In this document: positions 41,901 to 53,395 of the stretch, one piece after another
Layout of the letters: each line of letters starts with the position of its first letter
Position numbering within the stretch: the stretch's first letter is position 1
From: Setophaga petechia
Taxonomy: Eukaryota > Chordata > Aves > Passeriformes > Parulidae
Direction of reading: 5' to 3'
Length of the DNA: 64,000 bases
Assembly: GCA_024362935.1 (NCBI GenBank)
Contig: JANCRA010000001.1
Location: 59,176,930 to 59,240,929, forward strand
Translations under genes and position numbers: made by a program
The notes under the pieces: model-generated
Database searches by the model: none
Seen by the model: only the letters and a program-made list of their open reading frames with translations
What the model was told of the DNA's origin: nothing

Positions 41901-42012
41901 GCGCGGGGGCTGCGCTGCCGCACCGCGGCCGCCAGACGGCGACACTGAGCTGGGGCGGGGGCGTGCCGCCTGCAGTGCCCGCAATGGCCACGCGAGGGCG
42001 CCACAACCGCGC
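41901..42012. repeat. GC-rich direct repeat, copy 1 (CTCF-like core)
   Basis: About 110 bp matching 42356-42464. It contains CCGCCAGACGGCG, close to the CTCF consensus, and ATGGCCACGCGAGGGCGCCAC. Confidence 0.75.
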
Positions 42013-42355
42013 CGCCTCCGTCCCGAGTCCGGGCCCGGCTCCGCTCCCGGTCCTGCTCCCGGTCCAAGGGGCTCTGCCGGGTTCGGGTCCCGTCCCGGGC
42101 GGCCTGGAGGCTGTGCTGGAGCTGCTCCCATCGCCACCGCGCCTCCCTGCAGGGACCGAGCCGAGCTCAGCGTTCCCGGGCGCCCAACCGGTTCCCGACA
42201 GCCGGCGGGAGAGGGGAGGGAGTGAGTGAGGGAAACCGGGAAAAACCAGTGGAAAACAGGTGAGAACAGGGGAAGAACTGGTTGAGCCGGGGCCGTTGGC
42301 TCCCGTAGCCCCGCGCTGCGGGCTGCGGTGCCCGGAGCTGCGGTCCGGACCCGGG

Positions 42356-42464
42356 CAGGCACCGGGGGCTGCGCTGCCGCACCGAGGCCGCCAGACGGCG
42401 ACACTGAGCTGGGGCGGCCCGCTGCAGTGCCCGCAATGGCCACGCGAGGGCGCCACAACCGCGG
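42356..42464. repeat. GC-rich direct repeat, copy 2 (CTCF-like core)
   Basis: Same orientation as copy 1, about 455 bp further on. The motif core is unchanged; the copies differ mainly by a deleted segment of about ten bases and a few substitutions. Confidence 0.75.
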
Positions 42465-42469
42465 CGTGC

Positions 42470-44860
42470 CCGCTGGGGCGCCCGCGTCCCTGGCAGTGGG
42501 CTTGGGCACCGACCCTCTGCGGGGGGACCCCGTCGGCATCCCGGGATGGGGCCGGGTGTCCCTGGTGCCACCCAGGCGGTACCGCCGGAGGTGGGGACGC
42601 GGTGGAGCCGCGGGGCCCTGGCAGCTCCCAATTCCCAGCACGGGAGCGTCTCCCGCTCCAACCGGGGCCCCGTGACCACCCCAGTGGTGCCAGTCCCTGG
42701 GAAGGTGTTGGTGCCCAAGCGATGCCACGGGGCTGTGGAGAGCTCATCCCCGTACCCAGGCAAGGACCATGGCCCTCAGGTGCCAGGGGACTTCGTTTTG
42801 GGCACCTGCTTCAGCAGGGTGCAGGGTGGGGAGGTGGATTCTCAATTCCACGCAGCTGCTGGAAGCCCTGGTGTGAGCTGAGAGGCAGCAGCACTTGTGA
42901 GGTCGCACACACACCCCCACACCCACCCCCCACCCATAAAAGGCTCTTTATCCTCAGGCTTTGCTGGGCCTGCCTGGAGGGAGCTGAGCAAGGAGGAAAA
43001 ATAGTTGTTGCTGCATTGGGAATGTGCTGTATACAGTCTGGGTGACCAATAAAATGAAAAGGAGGTATGAGACTTTTTCCTGTCTGTTTTTTGGGGGGTT
43101 GGAGCTGATGGCTGGGATGCTACAGACCCAAAAGGGCTGGGAAAAGCAGGCTCTGGGAAGTCAGCAGCCCTGCAGGCCTCAGAGGTGGATAAAACACTTT
43201 CAGTTTTTTTATAATGCTTCATGGAGCACTGGCCAGGTGAATGTTGGAACTGTTTCATTCAGTGCTGGGTTTTCAGTGCTTTAGGTAATCCTCACTGGGC
43301 TTTTCCCATGGCAGCCCCACATTCCCTGGTTGTAGTGAAGTGATGCTTCCCTGGATGCCACCCTGGAATTCCTGCATTGCCACCGAATTCCTGCTTTAAC
43401 CTGATGAGTTCCTGGGGAGCAGACAGACTGGACAGGAGGTGTTGTGCTGAGCACTAGGGCTGGGAATTAAAAAAAAAAACCCCACACAACCAAGTCAGGA
43501 ACTTTGCTGCTTCCTTTACATTTTCGGGAATGGGTCAGAGAGGTAGTGGGATTAAAAGGCAGGAGGTGAATCCACCTTGTGTCACTGGGCTAAGGGCAGG
43601 AGGAATGAGAACTGGAAAAGAAAATTGCCTTTAAAAAAACCAAATAAAAATCCCAGCTAGAACAGAGAGCGGGAAAGCCAACTGGTTTATGCCCAGGCTG
43701 GCAAGGACTGGATGGAATCCTGGGGAGGTGATGCTGGCTGGCATCAGGCAGGAGCAGCCTGAACTTTCCAAGGAAATCTGGTGGTTTTGGTAGGAGGATT
43801 ATGATTTGTGTTGTTTTGAACAGTAGCTGAGTTTTTTTGGGTGGCTTTTCCCCTCATAAGCAGTGATGGTGTCACCTGGCAGAGATATCCTTGGCTGGCT
43901 TAATGACATTTCCCCAGTTTTCCTTGGAATCCCATAGGGTTACTGGAATTGTCAGCCCTTACCCTGCACATCTGGAATGTGAAGGACGCAAACTTGAGCA
44001 CAGGAATGAGGTGTGGGTCACACACCCCAACAGAACAAGGTGAAACCCAACTGATTAATTGGAAAGAATTAGAAATAATTGGCAATTAATGTTTTGGAAA
44101 ATAAATGCCAAAGGCAGGCTGTGACATGAGGGTGGTGGGTGGATCCAGTGCCTTGGCATCAGCAGGTCCAGTCCCAGGCCAGTGGGATCCTTGGGGAAAA
44201 AAGTAAAAGCCAAAACCAAAGTAAAACCAGTTTCTCCTTTCTGTCCAGGTCTGTACCCCATGATAAGAGGGGCTCTGGCAGGGGATGGACAAGGGATGGT
44301 GCCAGCCAAATCCATCTTGTTTCTCACATTCCAGGGCAACTCATCAGTGATCCAGGGACTGCCAGTGCTCCCCAGAAAAGGGACAAGGTGCCTTGAACAG
44401 GGAGTTCTTCCTGAGTTTGGCTCTGTTTTATCGCTCTGGCTCATCTCTGCACACCAGGTGTCCCCATGTCCTTCTCTTTGATGCACACAGAGCCACCACA
44501 CCTGGCCTCGGGGGACTTCCCTGCTTTCCTGGACTGGCTTTGCCATCCTCCTGCATCCCAACCCGGGGCTTCTTTGCCTGCAGCACCCCCAAAATCCGAC
44601 CCTGTGCTGGGAAGGGCTCACCTGGGCAGGTGGGGGGCTGGGGGTGCCCCTCTCAGGGTGCTGATGCTTCCAGGTAGCTGGATATCCCAATCCACAGATT
44701 GCTGTCTTTAGGGGAATTTGATGAGACTTTTCCCTGGTTTTCCTTAGTTTTTTTGAGCTTTATCTCCCAGAATCAGGGCTGGGACCTGTTCCTGCCTGCG
44801 GAGGTGAATCTGGGCCCCTCTCCCACCACAGCCCCGAGGGTGCACAAAGCCTTTCCAGCA
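42470..44860. other. Intergenic region between BTC and GC, no gene seen
   Basis: Holds a C-rich (ca/ccc) tract at 42906-42936 and an AATAAA at 43048-43053. I see no exons of the AREG/EREG/EPGN type, which flank BTC in mammals. Confidence 0.5.
43048..43053 (+). terminator. BTC: Possible distal poly(A) signal for BTC
   Basis: AATAAA in a less GC-rich context than the preceding repeats. Assignment to BTC is inference. Confidence 0.3.
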
Positions 44861-44881
44861 GCACTGCGGGGCATTTTGGTC

Positions 44882-44887
44882 TTTATT
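44882..44887 (-). terminator. GC: Poly(A) signal for GC
   Basis: AATAAA on the coding strand 150 bp after the stop codon. Albumin-family genes often have a noncoding last exon, which could lie here. Confidence 0.55.
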
Positions 44888-45034
44888 TTGGCTGCAGGAA
44901 CACAAGCTGTGGGCTCGGTGACACCTCCCATCTGCCGGACGTCCTCCAGCCCAGCTCCCCGATGCTCCCTTCGGATGTGCCCGGTGTTCTCGAGCTCCGC
45001 CTCGTGTTCCCGCTCCATCGGTGCGGCCGGCAGC

Positions 45035-48000
45035 CTATCCCAGCAGGCAGGAATCCCCCTGGCACAGCTCCCCCAGCTCCGAGGTGACCTGGGGAAGGAG
45101 GGAAGAGCCGAGGGGCAGCCCCGGAACGGGTGCGGCCCCGCGGGGGGCAGGAGGAGCCCGGCCCTACCTTGGAAGCGCAGAGAAGCGGCGGAGCGTCCGG
45201 CAGGCAGCAGGAGGCGGCGAAGGATGCTCGCTGCTCCAGGAGCTGCTCCAGCGGCGCCGGGATGGGCTCGGGCTCGGGCTGGGCCAGACTGTCCCGCAGC
45301 CTGCGATGGGGAGCGCGGTTACAGCGGGAAGCGGAGCCACGCGGCTCCTGGCGCATCCCGGTTTGGCATCCTCAGCGCTATGGATGGATTCTGATTGCAT
45401 CCAGCTACCCAAGCGGGTTTTTTGTATGGGGAAGGGAAAAGCTCACCTCTTCTTGAACTCAAGGAAAGGCAGCTTGTGGTACTGCCCGCAGAGCTGGTTG
45501 GCCTTTGCCAGGAAGGGGAACAGCTCCGATGCGATCCGCTGGCGCTGGGGGCAGAGGGGTGGAGTTACCAGGATGGGATTTGGGGGGCGCTGGTATGAGG
45601 GGGAACAGGATGAGCCCCCACACCACTCACCTTGCTGTCCCAGCAGGCAGAGGGGTCCTTGGAGGAGCAGCATTCCCCGCGGAGTTTCCCAGAGGCGTCG
45701 TAGAGCTTGGCGAGGACGGCCTCGGGGAGGTTGGGATGCCTCCGGGCCAGCTCGAACAGGAACCTGGAGCGGGAAATGAGAGAGCTGAGGTGAATTCTCA
45801 CTGTGGCTGCTGCTCGGACTGGGATGGGGCTCGCTTTTGTGCAGCCCCTGATGGCACTCAATTCCCCTGAGGGAACTGAGGATGTTCCCCTTGGTTAACC
45901 CCATAATAACCTAAGCACGGAACAGGGTCAAGAACAGGTTGGACTCAGTGATTTTAGGGATCTTTTCCAGCTTAAATGGTTTTATTCCATGACTGCCTCC
46001 TGGCTGCCGTGGGTCCCACTCACCTCGTGGCGTGGAGAGCCCCCTCCTTGGCACACAGCTCCTTGTTGGTGGGCTCTGGTGGCTCTGGCAGCCTGGTAGC
46101 TGGGGCTGGGGGCATGGCCAGGATGCAGAAATGGTTTTCCATCAGGTTTTTCCCCTTGCAGCAGGCGGCGAAGCGCTCGTCCTGCGCCGACAGCGCCGAG
46201 CAGACTCTGGCCGTGTGCTCCAAGAGCTGCAGAGAGGGAGCAGGGCCTGTGCAGGAGCCCTCAGCCCCCTGAGCTCCTGCTGGAGCTGCTCTGGGCTGGG
46301 CTCCAGCCCCCCCCCACCTTCTTCTGCATGCAGTCCTCGGCCATGGAGTCACAGCACTGGGAAGCCACCTCGGCAGCGTCCTCAGCCAGGGGCAGCAGCT
46401 CCTCGAAGGAGGCAGTGGGAATCTTCTGAGCCAGCGAGGCCAGGGTGCTGGGGAGCACAGGGTGAGTGGGGCTGGGGGCTTGGATCCCCCTCCCAGGAAT
46501 CAGCTCTGAGCGGGGTAAGGGAGGGAGGGGATGGGGAGGACAGGGATTGCTCTGTGCCTGTGCTGTGCACGAGGCAACTGCAGGGATCCACAGCAGAATT
46601 AAAGCTTGTGTTCCTAAATGCTGCCTGCCAACAGGATCTGCAGCAGGAGAGAGGAGCCCTGTCCCAGGATGGAGAGGTCATTTCCCCCCGTACCTGAAGC
46701 TGGCTTTGTCCTTGCCATAGGCCGAGAAGCGGGAGCAGATCCGGTTTGACGTCAGGGTGAGTAGGGAGAGGGTTCTCCTCTCCAGTTTCTGCCACAAATA
46801 GAGGATGGAAGTGGAAATTAGCACAGTGCTTGTCTGGCTCCCTGGGCAGTGAGGATGGGGGACTCACCTCCTTCAGGAAGCAGGCAGTGGGTGCGGAGGA
46901 GATGCAGCAGGTGGAGACCATGGAGAGGAAGGTGGTGGTGGAGGCCAGGAGCACAGGCAGGGGAGCCTGGCTGTAGCTGCTGGCATACTCATAAAGAAAC
47001 CTGTGGCAGAGATGGGATAAGGAGATCCAGCACCTCAGGATCAGGGAATCGGGAGTGTAAGTGGGGTTTGGGGGCATTGAGGTGCTCCAGGGATGGGAAC
47101 CCTCTCCAGGCACCCCCTCAGGCTGTCAGCCCATGCCACAGGCCGGCGCCAGCACCCAGCCGGGCGCAGCCTGGCTCACCTGTCGGCGAATTCCCGGGGC
47201 TCCAGGCGGAAGGCGTGGCAGAGCTCGCTGTCGGAGGGCTGCAGGAAGCGGGGCAGGGGCTGGGGCGGGTGCCGCAGGGCCGCCAGGCACAGCTTGCGCT
47301 CCAGCCCCTGCTGGCCGCAGCACTGCGCCGCGCCGGGGTGCGCCGGGAAGGGCGAGTCCGGCCCGCAGGACTTCTCCGACAGCGCCGTGGACTGCGGGAG
47401 GGGGGACAGGAGGTTATGGCCACGCCATGCCATCGCCCATTACCCATTTTTGAGGTCTGTTGGATGTTTTTGGCCAGGCTCACCCCGGCGTCGTAGCAGG
47501 AGGGGTCGGCCCCGTCGGCGCAGCAGGTCTCGGCCAGGGAGACGATTTCCCGGACGAGGTGGCCGATCTCCTGGAAGGTGCCGTTGGAATATTTCTGGCT
47601 GGTGGAAATGATGGTCCTGGCAGCAAGGACAGGGAGAGCCAGGTGAGCCTTTATCTTCAATCAGAAATCACCTCACAGGACTGTTCTGCTCAAATGGGTT
47701 TAACAGTGCTGGCCATGGTGCAGAGAGAAATCACAGCATATTCCTTGGAAAACAGCCAGGAGAGAACTGGAACAGCTTCCAGGCTGGGGGCTGCCACTTA
47801 CAGGGGACTGTGTGTCAGCTCTGGGAGAATTCTTAATCATTTAGGTGCTTAATTGGGTTTTTTTTTGAGGAATTCAACAAGGAATCAAACTTTTCTCCTG
47901 CTAAAAGCAATCAGAGCCCAGGGGTTGCATTGCATCTCCCCTTTTTGATGAATTGAATCCATCTGCCCTTTTCCATGATTTTTATTTACTGTTTTCTGTT

Positions 48001-49304
48001 CCTGGCTCAGGTGTCAAGGCTCCTGGGAGGGCACCAGCAGTAGGAGGTACCTACAGGGTTCTGAAGTTCTCCTTGCCCAGGATCTTGTACTCCTGGCAGA
48101 CCTTCTCCCGGACATAAGCTTTCCCTGAAAGTGCAGGAGAAGGAGGAATTGTGAGTAAGGAGCAAGGAATGCTCTGTCACCATGGAACGCACTGCTTTAT
48201 TCACTTGGGGTTTGTCCATTTTTTTCACTCCATTACTTCTTTTTCCAATTTTCCCACCATTTTTTCCAGGTTGTCCCTGGGGAGATGTTGTCACAGCCAG
48301 TCTGTGAGAAGCACCCCTGGTGTCCAGGCTGCTGCTCCAGCTCTGCAGCCAGGGAAAGGAACAGGGAGAAAACCCTCTCTGGAGCTGGTACAGCTACAGG
48401 TAAATTATATGGCAGGTTTGGAGTATGGAATATGTGGGGTTGGATTTTCTGGCAGGGCCTGGAAACCATAAGGGCTGGGAAACCATCTGGGGCCAGGTCC
48501 ACGGGGCAGCCAGGAGTGAAAACATCCCCAGCAGTGCTGCCCTCCCCGGAAAAACAGGATCGATTCCCATCCAACTCTGTGGGGCCAGACCTTGGCAGCA
48601 GCAGGGTAAACACTGATCCCAGTGTTCCCTGGGATTGCAGCCTGGGGCAGGGTCACCTCCCCAAAACCCAGGGCTTTGGGCCATCACTCTGAGGGTCACA
48701 TCCCTCTGGTGGCAAGGGAAGAACAGGGTGAAGCCAGGGGGTTCCAGAAAAGGGGAAGCCATGGAAAAATTGTGTCTCTTTCCCAGCAGGAACATCAGCT
48801 CCCAGTCCCAGCTTGTGGCATTTCTGTTCACTTGTACAAAGCCATGTGGGAGAGGTAAGTTTTAGGTGGCTTTTGGCAGCTGGGGGATTCCCTGTGGAGC
48901 TGAGAAGGCAGCAAAGGATGGCAGAGCATCGTTCCCATCAAGAGGTGAGCTCTGCACAGGAATGGTGCTCCCTAGGGGGGTCAGGAAATCCCATTCTCCT
49001 TCAGAAAGGAAAACGCCAGTCCCCGTGGCTCTGTCCTCTCTCCATCCCATCTCCTCCAGCATCACCCCACAGTGGTATCCTGGATCCCAACCCCTCCTCC
49101 CAGCCTTTCCCTTCCCTCTCTGGTCCTGCCCAGTGGTTTGACTGCAGGCTGGGAGAGGGGAGGCCACTGAAAACCTCTGGAATTGAGGCTCCATCTCCAT
49201 GCCCCTCATCCCAGGGCCAGCAGAGCCCCGGGATCACCTCCCTTACCTCGGTGTAAGGCCTGTGCAGCGGCCAAGAGCGGCAGCAGGGCCAGGGCTGCCC
49301 TCAT
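45035..49304 (-). CDS. GC: Vitamin D-binding protein (group-specific component, albumin family)
   Basis: Coding exons on the minus strand: 49304-49247, 48124-48055, 47616-47484, 47391-47180, 47000-46868, 46788-46694, 46447-46318, 46226-46024, 45763-45631, 45544-45447, 45300-45168, 45088-45035. Phases agree and the sum is 483 residues (human 474). A 16-residue signal peptide is followed by three albumin-type domains rich in CC doublets (for example ETCCADGADPSCYD, STCCISS, SQCCDSMAEDC, GECCSSKDPSACW, ASCCLPD). The repeated 133-base exon reflects the triplicated domain structure. The protein is a plasma carrier of vitamin D metabolites and an actin scavenger. The last exon encodes a short tail that does not resemble the mammalian one, so the C-terminus is less certain. 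Confidence 0.95.
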
Positions 49305-49361
49305 GCTGGAGCTGGCTCTTCTCCTCCTGCCGGGAAGCGGCACCAGGAGTCCCATCCCGGG

Positions 49362-49485
49362 GTTTTTATGGAAATAGGGTCAGCAGCTGGGAGAATGATT
49401 AACCCCAGAGGGCAAGCATCCTTGGCCTGCCCCCTGGGGCCTGGCTGCCAGGGCCTCAGAGATCCAGACGGTTTGAATCATTAAC
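49362..49485 (-). promoter_or_regulatory. GC: GC promoter: TATA-like element and two HNF1-like sites
   Basis: On the minus strand a CATAAAAAC element (49370-49362) lies about 60 bp before the ATG. Farther upstream are GGTTAATCATT (49404-49394) and GTTAATGATTC (49485-49475), both close to the HNF1 palindrome GTTAATNATTAAC. HNF1 control fits liver expression of this family. Confidence 0.6.
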
Positions 49486-49889
49486 TTGGACAAACAGGGA
49501 TGGGTGGCCCTGAAACCTCGGGATCTGTGAGGGATGCTGGGAGCAACACGGACATCAAGAGGAGGAAAATCACTCTGTGTCCCCCATGAGTGGAAAGCCC
49601 TGTGTGCTTAGGATACTATCTGATCCTAAGGAGGGAGACACACTTTTTTTGGGATGCCAGCACCCCAAACCCACTGGTGCTGCTGGGAAATGCCGGTTGT
49701 TATCCTTGGAAGCTCAGCTCCAGGGTGCACCTCAGGTTTCATTCGTGCCACTGCTGGGTTGGAGTCTCTGCTTTGCAGCCCCATCCCAGACTTTTGCTGG
49801 GAGTGTTGTAGAGCTCTGTGGGGTCTCCCTACAGTGCAGATTTCCCTTTGTCCCTAGGAAAATGGCAATTCAGCATCTTATCATCCTCT

Positions 49890-51305
49890 AGGGTCCTAAG
49901 AGAAGCCGAGCAAGAGAAGATCCAGCTGAAGTGATCCTCACTAGTCCTGCCTGGGCAATTGATGAGAGGGAAGCAAAGAGGGAAGGATGGATATCCAACT
50001 GCTGCAGTGAGCCCTCTCCAAGGGTGACATTATGATGCTTGTATCCCCATCCGTGTGTTCTGTTTATGTTGGATATTATGTTCTGTGCCTTCAAGACTGG
50101 CTCTGAAGGGTGCAAGTTTTGTTTTGGTTTCTTATCAGCTGCTCCCATACAGCTGGTGAGACACTGAGACAGGGCAGTACATGGTGCTGCTTTTGTTTTT
50201 TTGCTTTTGCCTTTTGCTTTGCTCTCGCTCTTGCTTCTGCTCATTAGTTAGTTTAGCTGAACAGTCCACATTTTCCCTGGACTGTTTCTCCTTTCCTTTT
50301 TTTTGGACCTACTTGAACCTGTTCCAGACTGGGACCTGGGAACACCGAGAGTTTGCACCCTGTGCCTGCAGCAGCTGCCCCAGCACCAGAGGGACTGATA
50401 ACAGAGCCACCACTCCCAAGAGAGACTTTTTGAATTTGTCATCTTTGTCAGAGTGGTGAAAGAGCGGTGTCACCTGAAATAAAACTCAACAGGGCAGGAG
50501 TTTTATTTCTCCTTTTAATGCCTTTATTAAAGTGATCAGCTCAGGATTAGGAAGTTCGACGAGGCGGCCGTCTCCGTCGTCTTCCCAGCGTGGCTCAGAG
50601 GAGGAGGAGGTGCAGCTTTGTCCACTAAGGGGCAGAGCTGGGGGTCCACTCCTCACAGGGACGTCTAGGGCGGGACCCCGGTATTTCTTCGCTTTTCCCT
50701 GCGTCCAAGCTCCAGGTCCCAGTCCCAGGCAGCTTCTTTGTAGTCAGGGCGAGGGGGCACTGAGGTCTCCTAACATCTCTGCAGGTTCAGCACTCCACTC
50801 CTCACATCCACGAATCATTCCAATTCTTCAATTTTATATTTGGCTCGTTGGTTTTGGGGTTTTTATAAGTTCAATAAGTCCCATGGTACCTTGGGTTTCT
50901 TAAAATCTACATATTGTAATGAAGCCCTCCTCCTCAGTAACACAAAATAGGGCTTTTACCTGCCTCTGGCTAGGTCGTTAAGTGATACAAAGAGAACTAT
51001 CAACTCTAACGACTTATAGTTAACATAACAAGTAACCCTGCCTAGCAGCTCTGCTTCAGCAGCTCTGGTTTATAGAATTTAACAAAATTCAGTTTTTTCC
51101 ACTAAACAAAACTCCGTTCATAACATCACCCAGTATTGTTCATTTTGTGTGCTGGGGGGTGCTGTGCCTGCTAAATAAACAGGTTCTTTCCACTTCTCTC
51201 CAAGGAATTCTTCCTGACCCAGTTGCGGGGAGGGGCCGTGTGGGTTTGCTTTCTGGAGGGGCCCCTTTTGGAGATTCTCTCCCAAATTTGCTGTAAACCA
51301 GGACA
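49890..51305 (+). mobile_element. Older LTR, interrupted by a nested solo LTR
   Basis: Two parts, about 49890-50474 and 51126-51305, read through as one LTR-like sequence if the inner element is removed. The right part has AATAAA (51174-51179) and a U5-like end in CA at 51304-51305. The left border is uncertain. It resembles ERVL-type bird LTRs from memory. Confidence 0.5.
50475..51125 (-). mobile_element. Solo LTR nested in the older LTR
   Basis: 651 bp with TG/CA ends, flanked by a 5-bp duplication tcacc (50470-50474 and 51126-51130). On the minus strand it ends in two AATAAA signals (50528-50523 and 50507-50502). No internal viral genes are present, so it is probably the product of recombination between two LTRs. 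Confidence 0.75.
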
Positions 51306-51599
51306 GACCCCTGGCCCCCAAATCCACCCAGCCTCCCCACGCACCCTGCATTCCCCCTGAGGCCAGATGTTCCCTCTCAGACCACACCCCTTGGGATGAA
51401 GGCAGAGCTGGTTTTTATGGAAGATCCCGGGTTTTTCTCCCAGGGATCTGCACTGACAGTGAGTTGCAGCTCGGGACCAAATCCTGCCGATGCAGGAGAT
51501 AACCACATCCTGTTCTTGATGGTTTATGTGTGAAAGCCGAAAATAAATAATTAGGGACTCATGGAATGGCCTCCTCTCCTGGATTAACTCTTCCTTATC

Positions 51600-52560
51600 A
51601 AATTTTCATGTCACGGCCGGGACAGCTGGGGGGCGGCGCCCAAAGGCCGGGCCGCCCCCCGAGCACACGATGCCGGTCGGAGCCCCCGCGCCGAGCCCGG
51701 TCCTGGGCGTCTGCACCGGGGAGCAGCCGCCGCTGTCCTGCCCCTGTTCCCCGCCGCTCTTCCGGGGCGGGAGCGGTGGTGTCGGACTCGGTCCCAACGC
51801 CCGGCCTGGAGCGGCTCCTCCCGCCCCATACCGATCCCAGTCCCGATGCCGACGGGGGAGAGGCAGCACCGCCCGAGACCCCCGGCAGACCCAGGCAGCG
51901 CTCGGCCCCCGCACCCCGGGCCACAGTCACGGCCCCGCCGCAGCGCCCCGGGCTCCGAGCGGTGCCCGGCGGGAGCAGCCGTCGGGCGGAGCTCGCACGG
52001 CGCCGAGCGAGGCTCCCGAGCGACGGCCCCGGGACCGGCGGGGACAGGGGGCGGGGCCGGCACAGGTGCGAGGGGCGGGGCCACAGAGCGCGGGCACGGG
52101 CGCAGCGGCGGGGACACCGCGGCCGGAGTGGGGGGCAGAGCGCCGCTGGGGTGTGCCGGGCGGTTCCGCCTCTCCCCTGTCGGGCGGATCAAAGCAGCAT
52201 CGGGCCCGGGATCGGTTTAAGGCCCGGGATGGCCGCGGGTACGGGGCCCTTCCCCGGTGCGAGCGCGGCGCCCCCGCGTGGCCGCGGAACAGCGGGGCGG
52301 GGGCGGGGCCTGAGGGCACAGGGGGCGGTGCCAGGGACGGAGCCGGGCGGTGAAGGGGGCGGGGCCGGGCGGTACCGGGGCGGTACCAGGGGCGGGGCCA
52401 GCTCAGGTGTGCAGGGCGGGCGTGGCTCAGGTGTGCGGGGCCACAGAGCGCCTGCGCGGGGCGGGGCCGAGGTGATTTAGACCCCGGAAATCGCCTCTGC
52501 CGCCATTTGCTCACTCAGCGCACGGTGCGGACGGGAGCTCCCTGTGCGGGCTCCGCAGGT
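51600..52560 (+). promoter_or_regulatory. CpG island before the inverted repeat
   Basis: Very GC-rich, with many GC boxes and several copies of a cacaggtgcgaggggcggggcc-like unit at 52061-52082, 52395-52420 and 52425-52450. It probably drives the two-exon transcript that follows. Confidence 0.65.
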
Positions 52561-53395
52561 AAGGCGCGGAGGCTTCGGCCTCCCCTTCTGTCCCTCTCTC
52601 TACCCCCCCTTCCTTCTCCGCGTATTCCCTTTCTTTCTCCCCCTTCCCTCTCGCCCTGAAACGCTCCTTTCCTCTCCTCCCAAACCCGACCCCCCCCCCC
52701 CCCCCCTTTCCTGTCTTGTCCCTTCCCCGCTACTCCCTTCTGTTCCTCCTCGCTTCACCGTCCCTCTTCTCCTCCCCGGCCTTTCCCTTCCTCTCCTGCT
52801 TCCCTCCTCACTCCAACCCCTCTCCCTCCCCGTCCTCACCACCCCCATCTCTCCTGTCTCCCCATCCTCCCTTCTCCTTCTTCCCTCGCAGCCGCGGGGC
52901 TCGGGGTGCCGGGCAATAATAAAGCCCTGAGGGCCGGAGCCCGGCGCCCCCGCCCTCGCTGGGGTCCCCACACGGGGTCGGACCCGCTCTGCGGGTCCCC
53001 CCATTGCAGTGCAACACACCGCCCCACACCGCCGGGGCTCCGGCTTTCCCTACATCACACTGGGGGGGTCCTGGGGTGGGGGATCCGAGTTACAGGGGCC
53101 CCCTCATTAGGAGGGGGTCCCGGGCGGGAGGGGGGGGGTTAGGAGGGGCCCCCTCCGGAGGAGGGGTTCCCTGGGGGGGGCATTGGGGGAGGGCCCCTCC
53201 GGAGGAGGGGGTCCGGGCAGGGGGCAGGGCCTAGGGGGGGTGTATCCCCCTCCAGGCCACGCCCCCTCTCCCTGGACCCCCTCGTCCGGACTGGGTCTCG
53301 CCCCGGCCCCCTCCCGGGGGCCCCCTCCCGGGGACCCCCTCCTCGGGACCGGGGCCCGTGGGGAGGGAGGGGGGGGGCGGGTGGGGTGGGGGGGA
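52390..53395 (+). repeat. Large inverted repeat, left arm
   Basis: Pairs with the right arm at 53455-54580. The inner part (about 52870-53395) is a close match, for example 52881-52920 to 53930-53969 without mismatch. The outer part, including the gccatttgctc block at 52502-52512, is more diverged with indels. Confidence 0.88.
52490..52930 (+). ncRNA. Predicted two-exon noncoding minigene in the left arm
   Basis: Exon 1 ends at 52558 with a strong donor (gcag|gtaagg). A pyrimidine-rich intron of 332 bp ends at the acceptor ttccctcgcag, so exon 2 starts at 52891 and holds AATAAA at 52918-52923. No ATG is present in exon 1. The splice and poly(A) signals are seen; transcription is inferred. 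Confidence 0.45.

Noticed and set aside
41170..42747. 525-codon minus-strand open frame
   Set aside because: It covers BTC exons in antisense and the GC-rich duplicated elements. Low-complexity composition and no domain, so a GC-content artefact.
37397..43020. AREG, EREG or EPGN exons near BTC
   Set aside because: I looked for a second six-cysteine EGF module after BTC and found none.
51566..52480. 304-codon frame before the inverted repeat
   Set aside because: Arg/Gly/Pro-rich translation of a CpG island with repeated GC boxes. No domain and no splice context.
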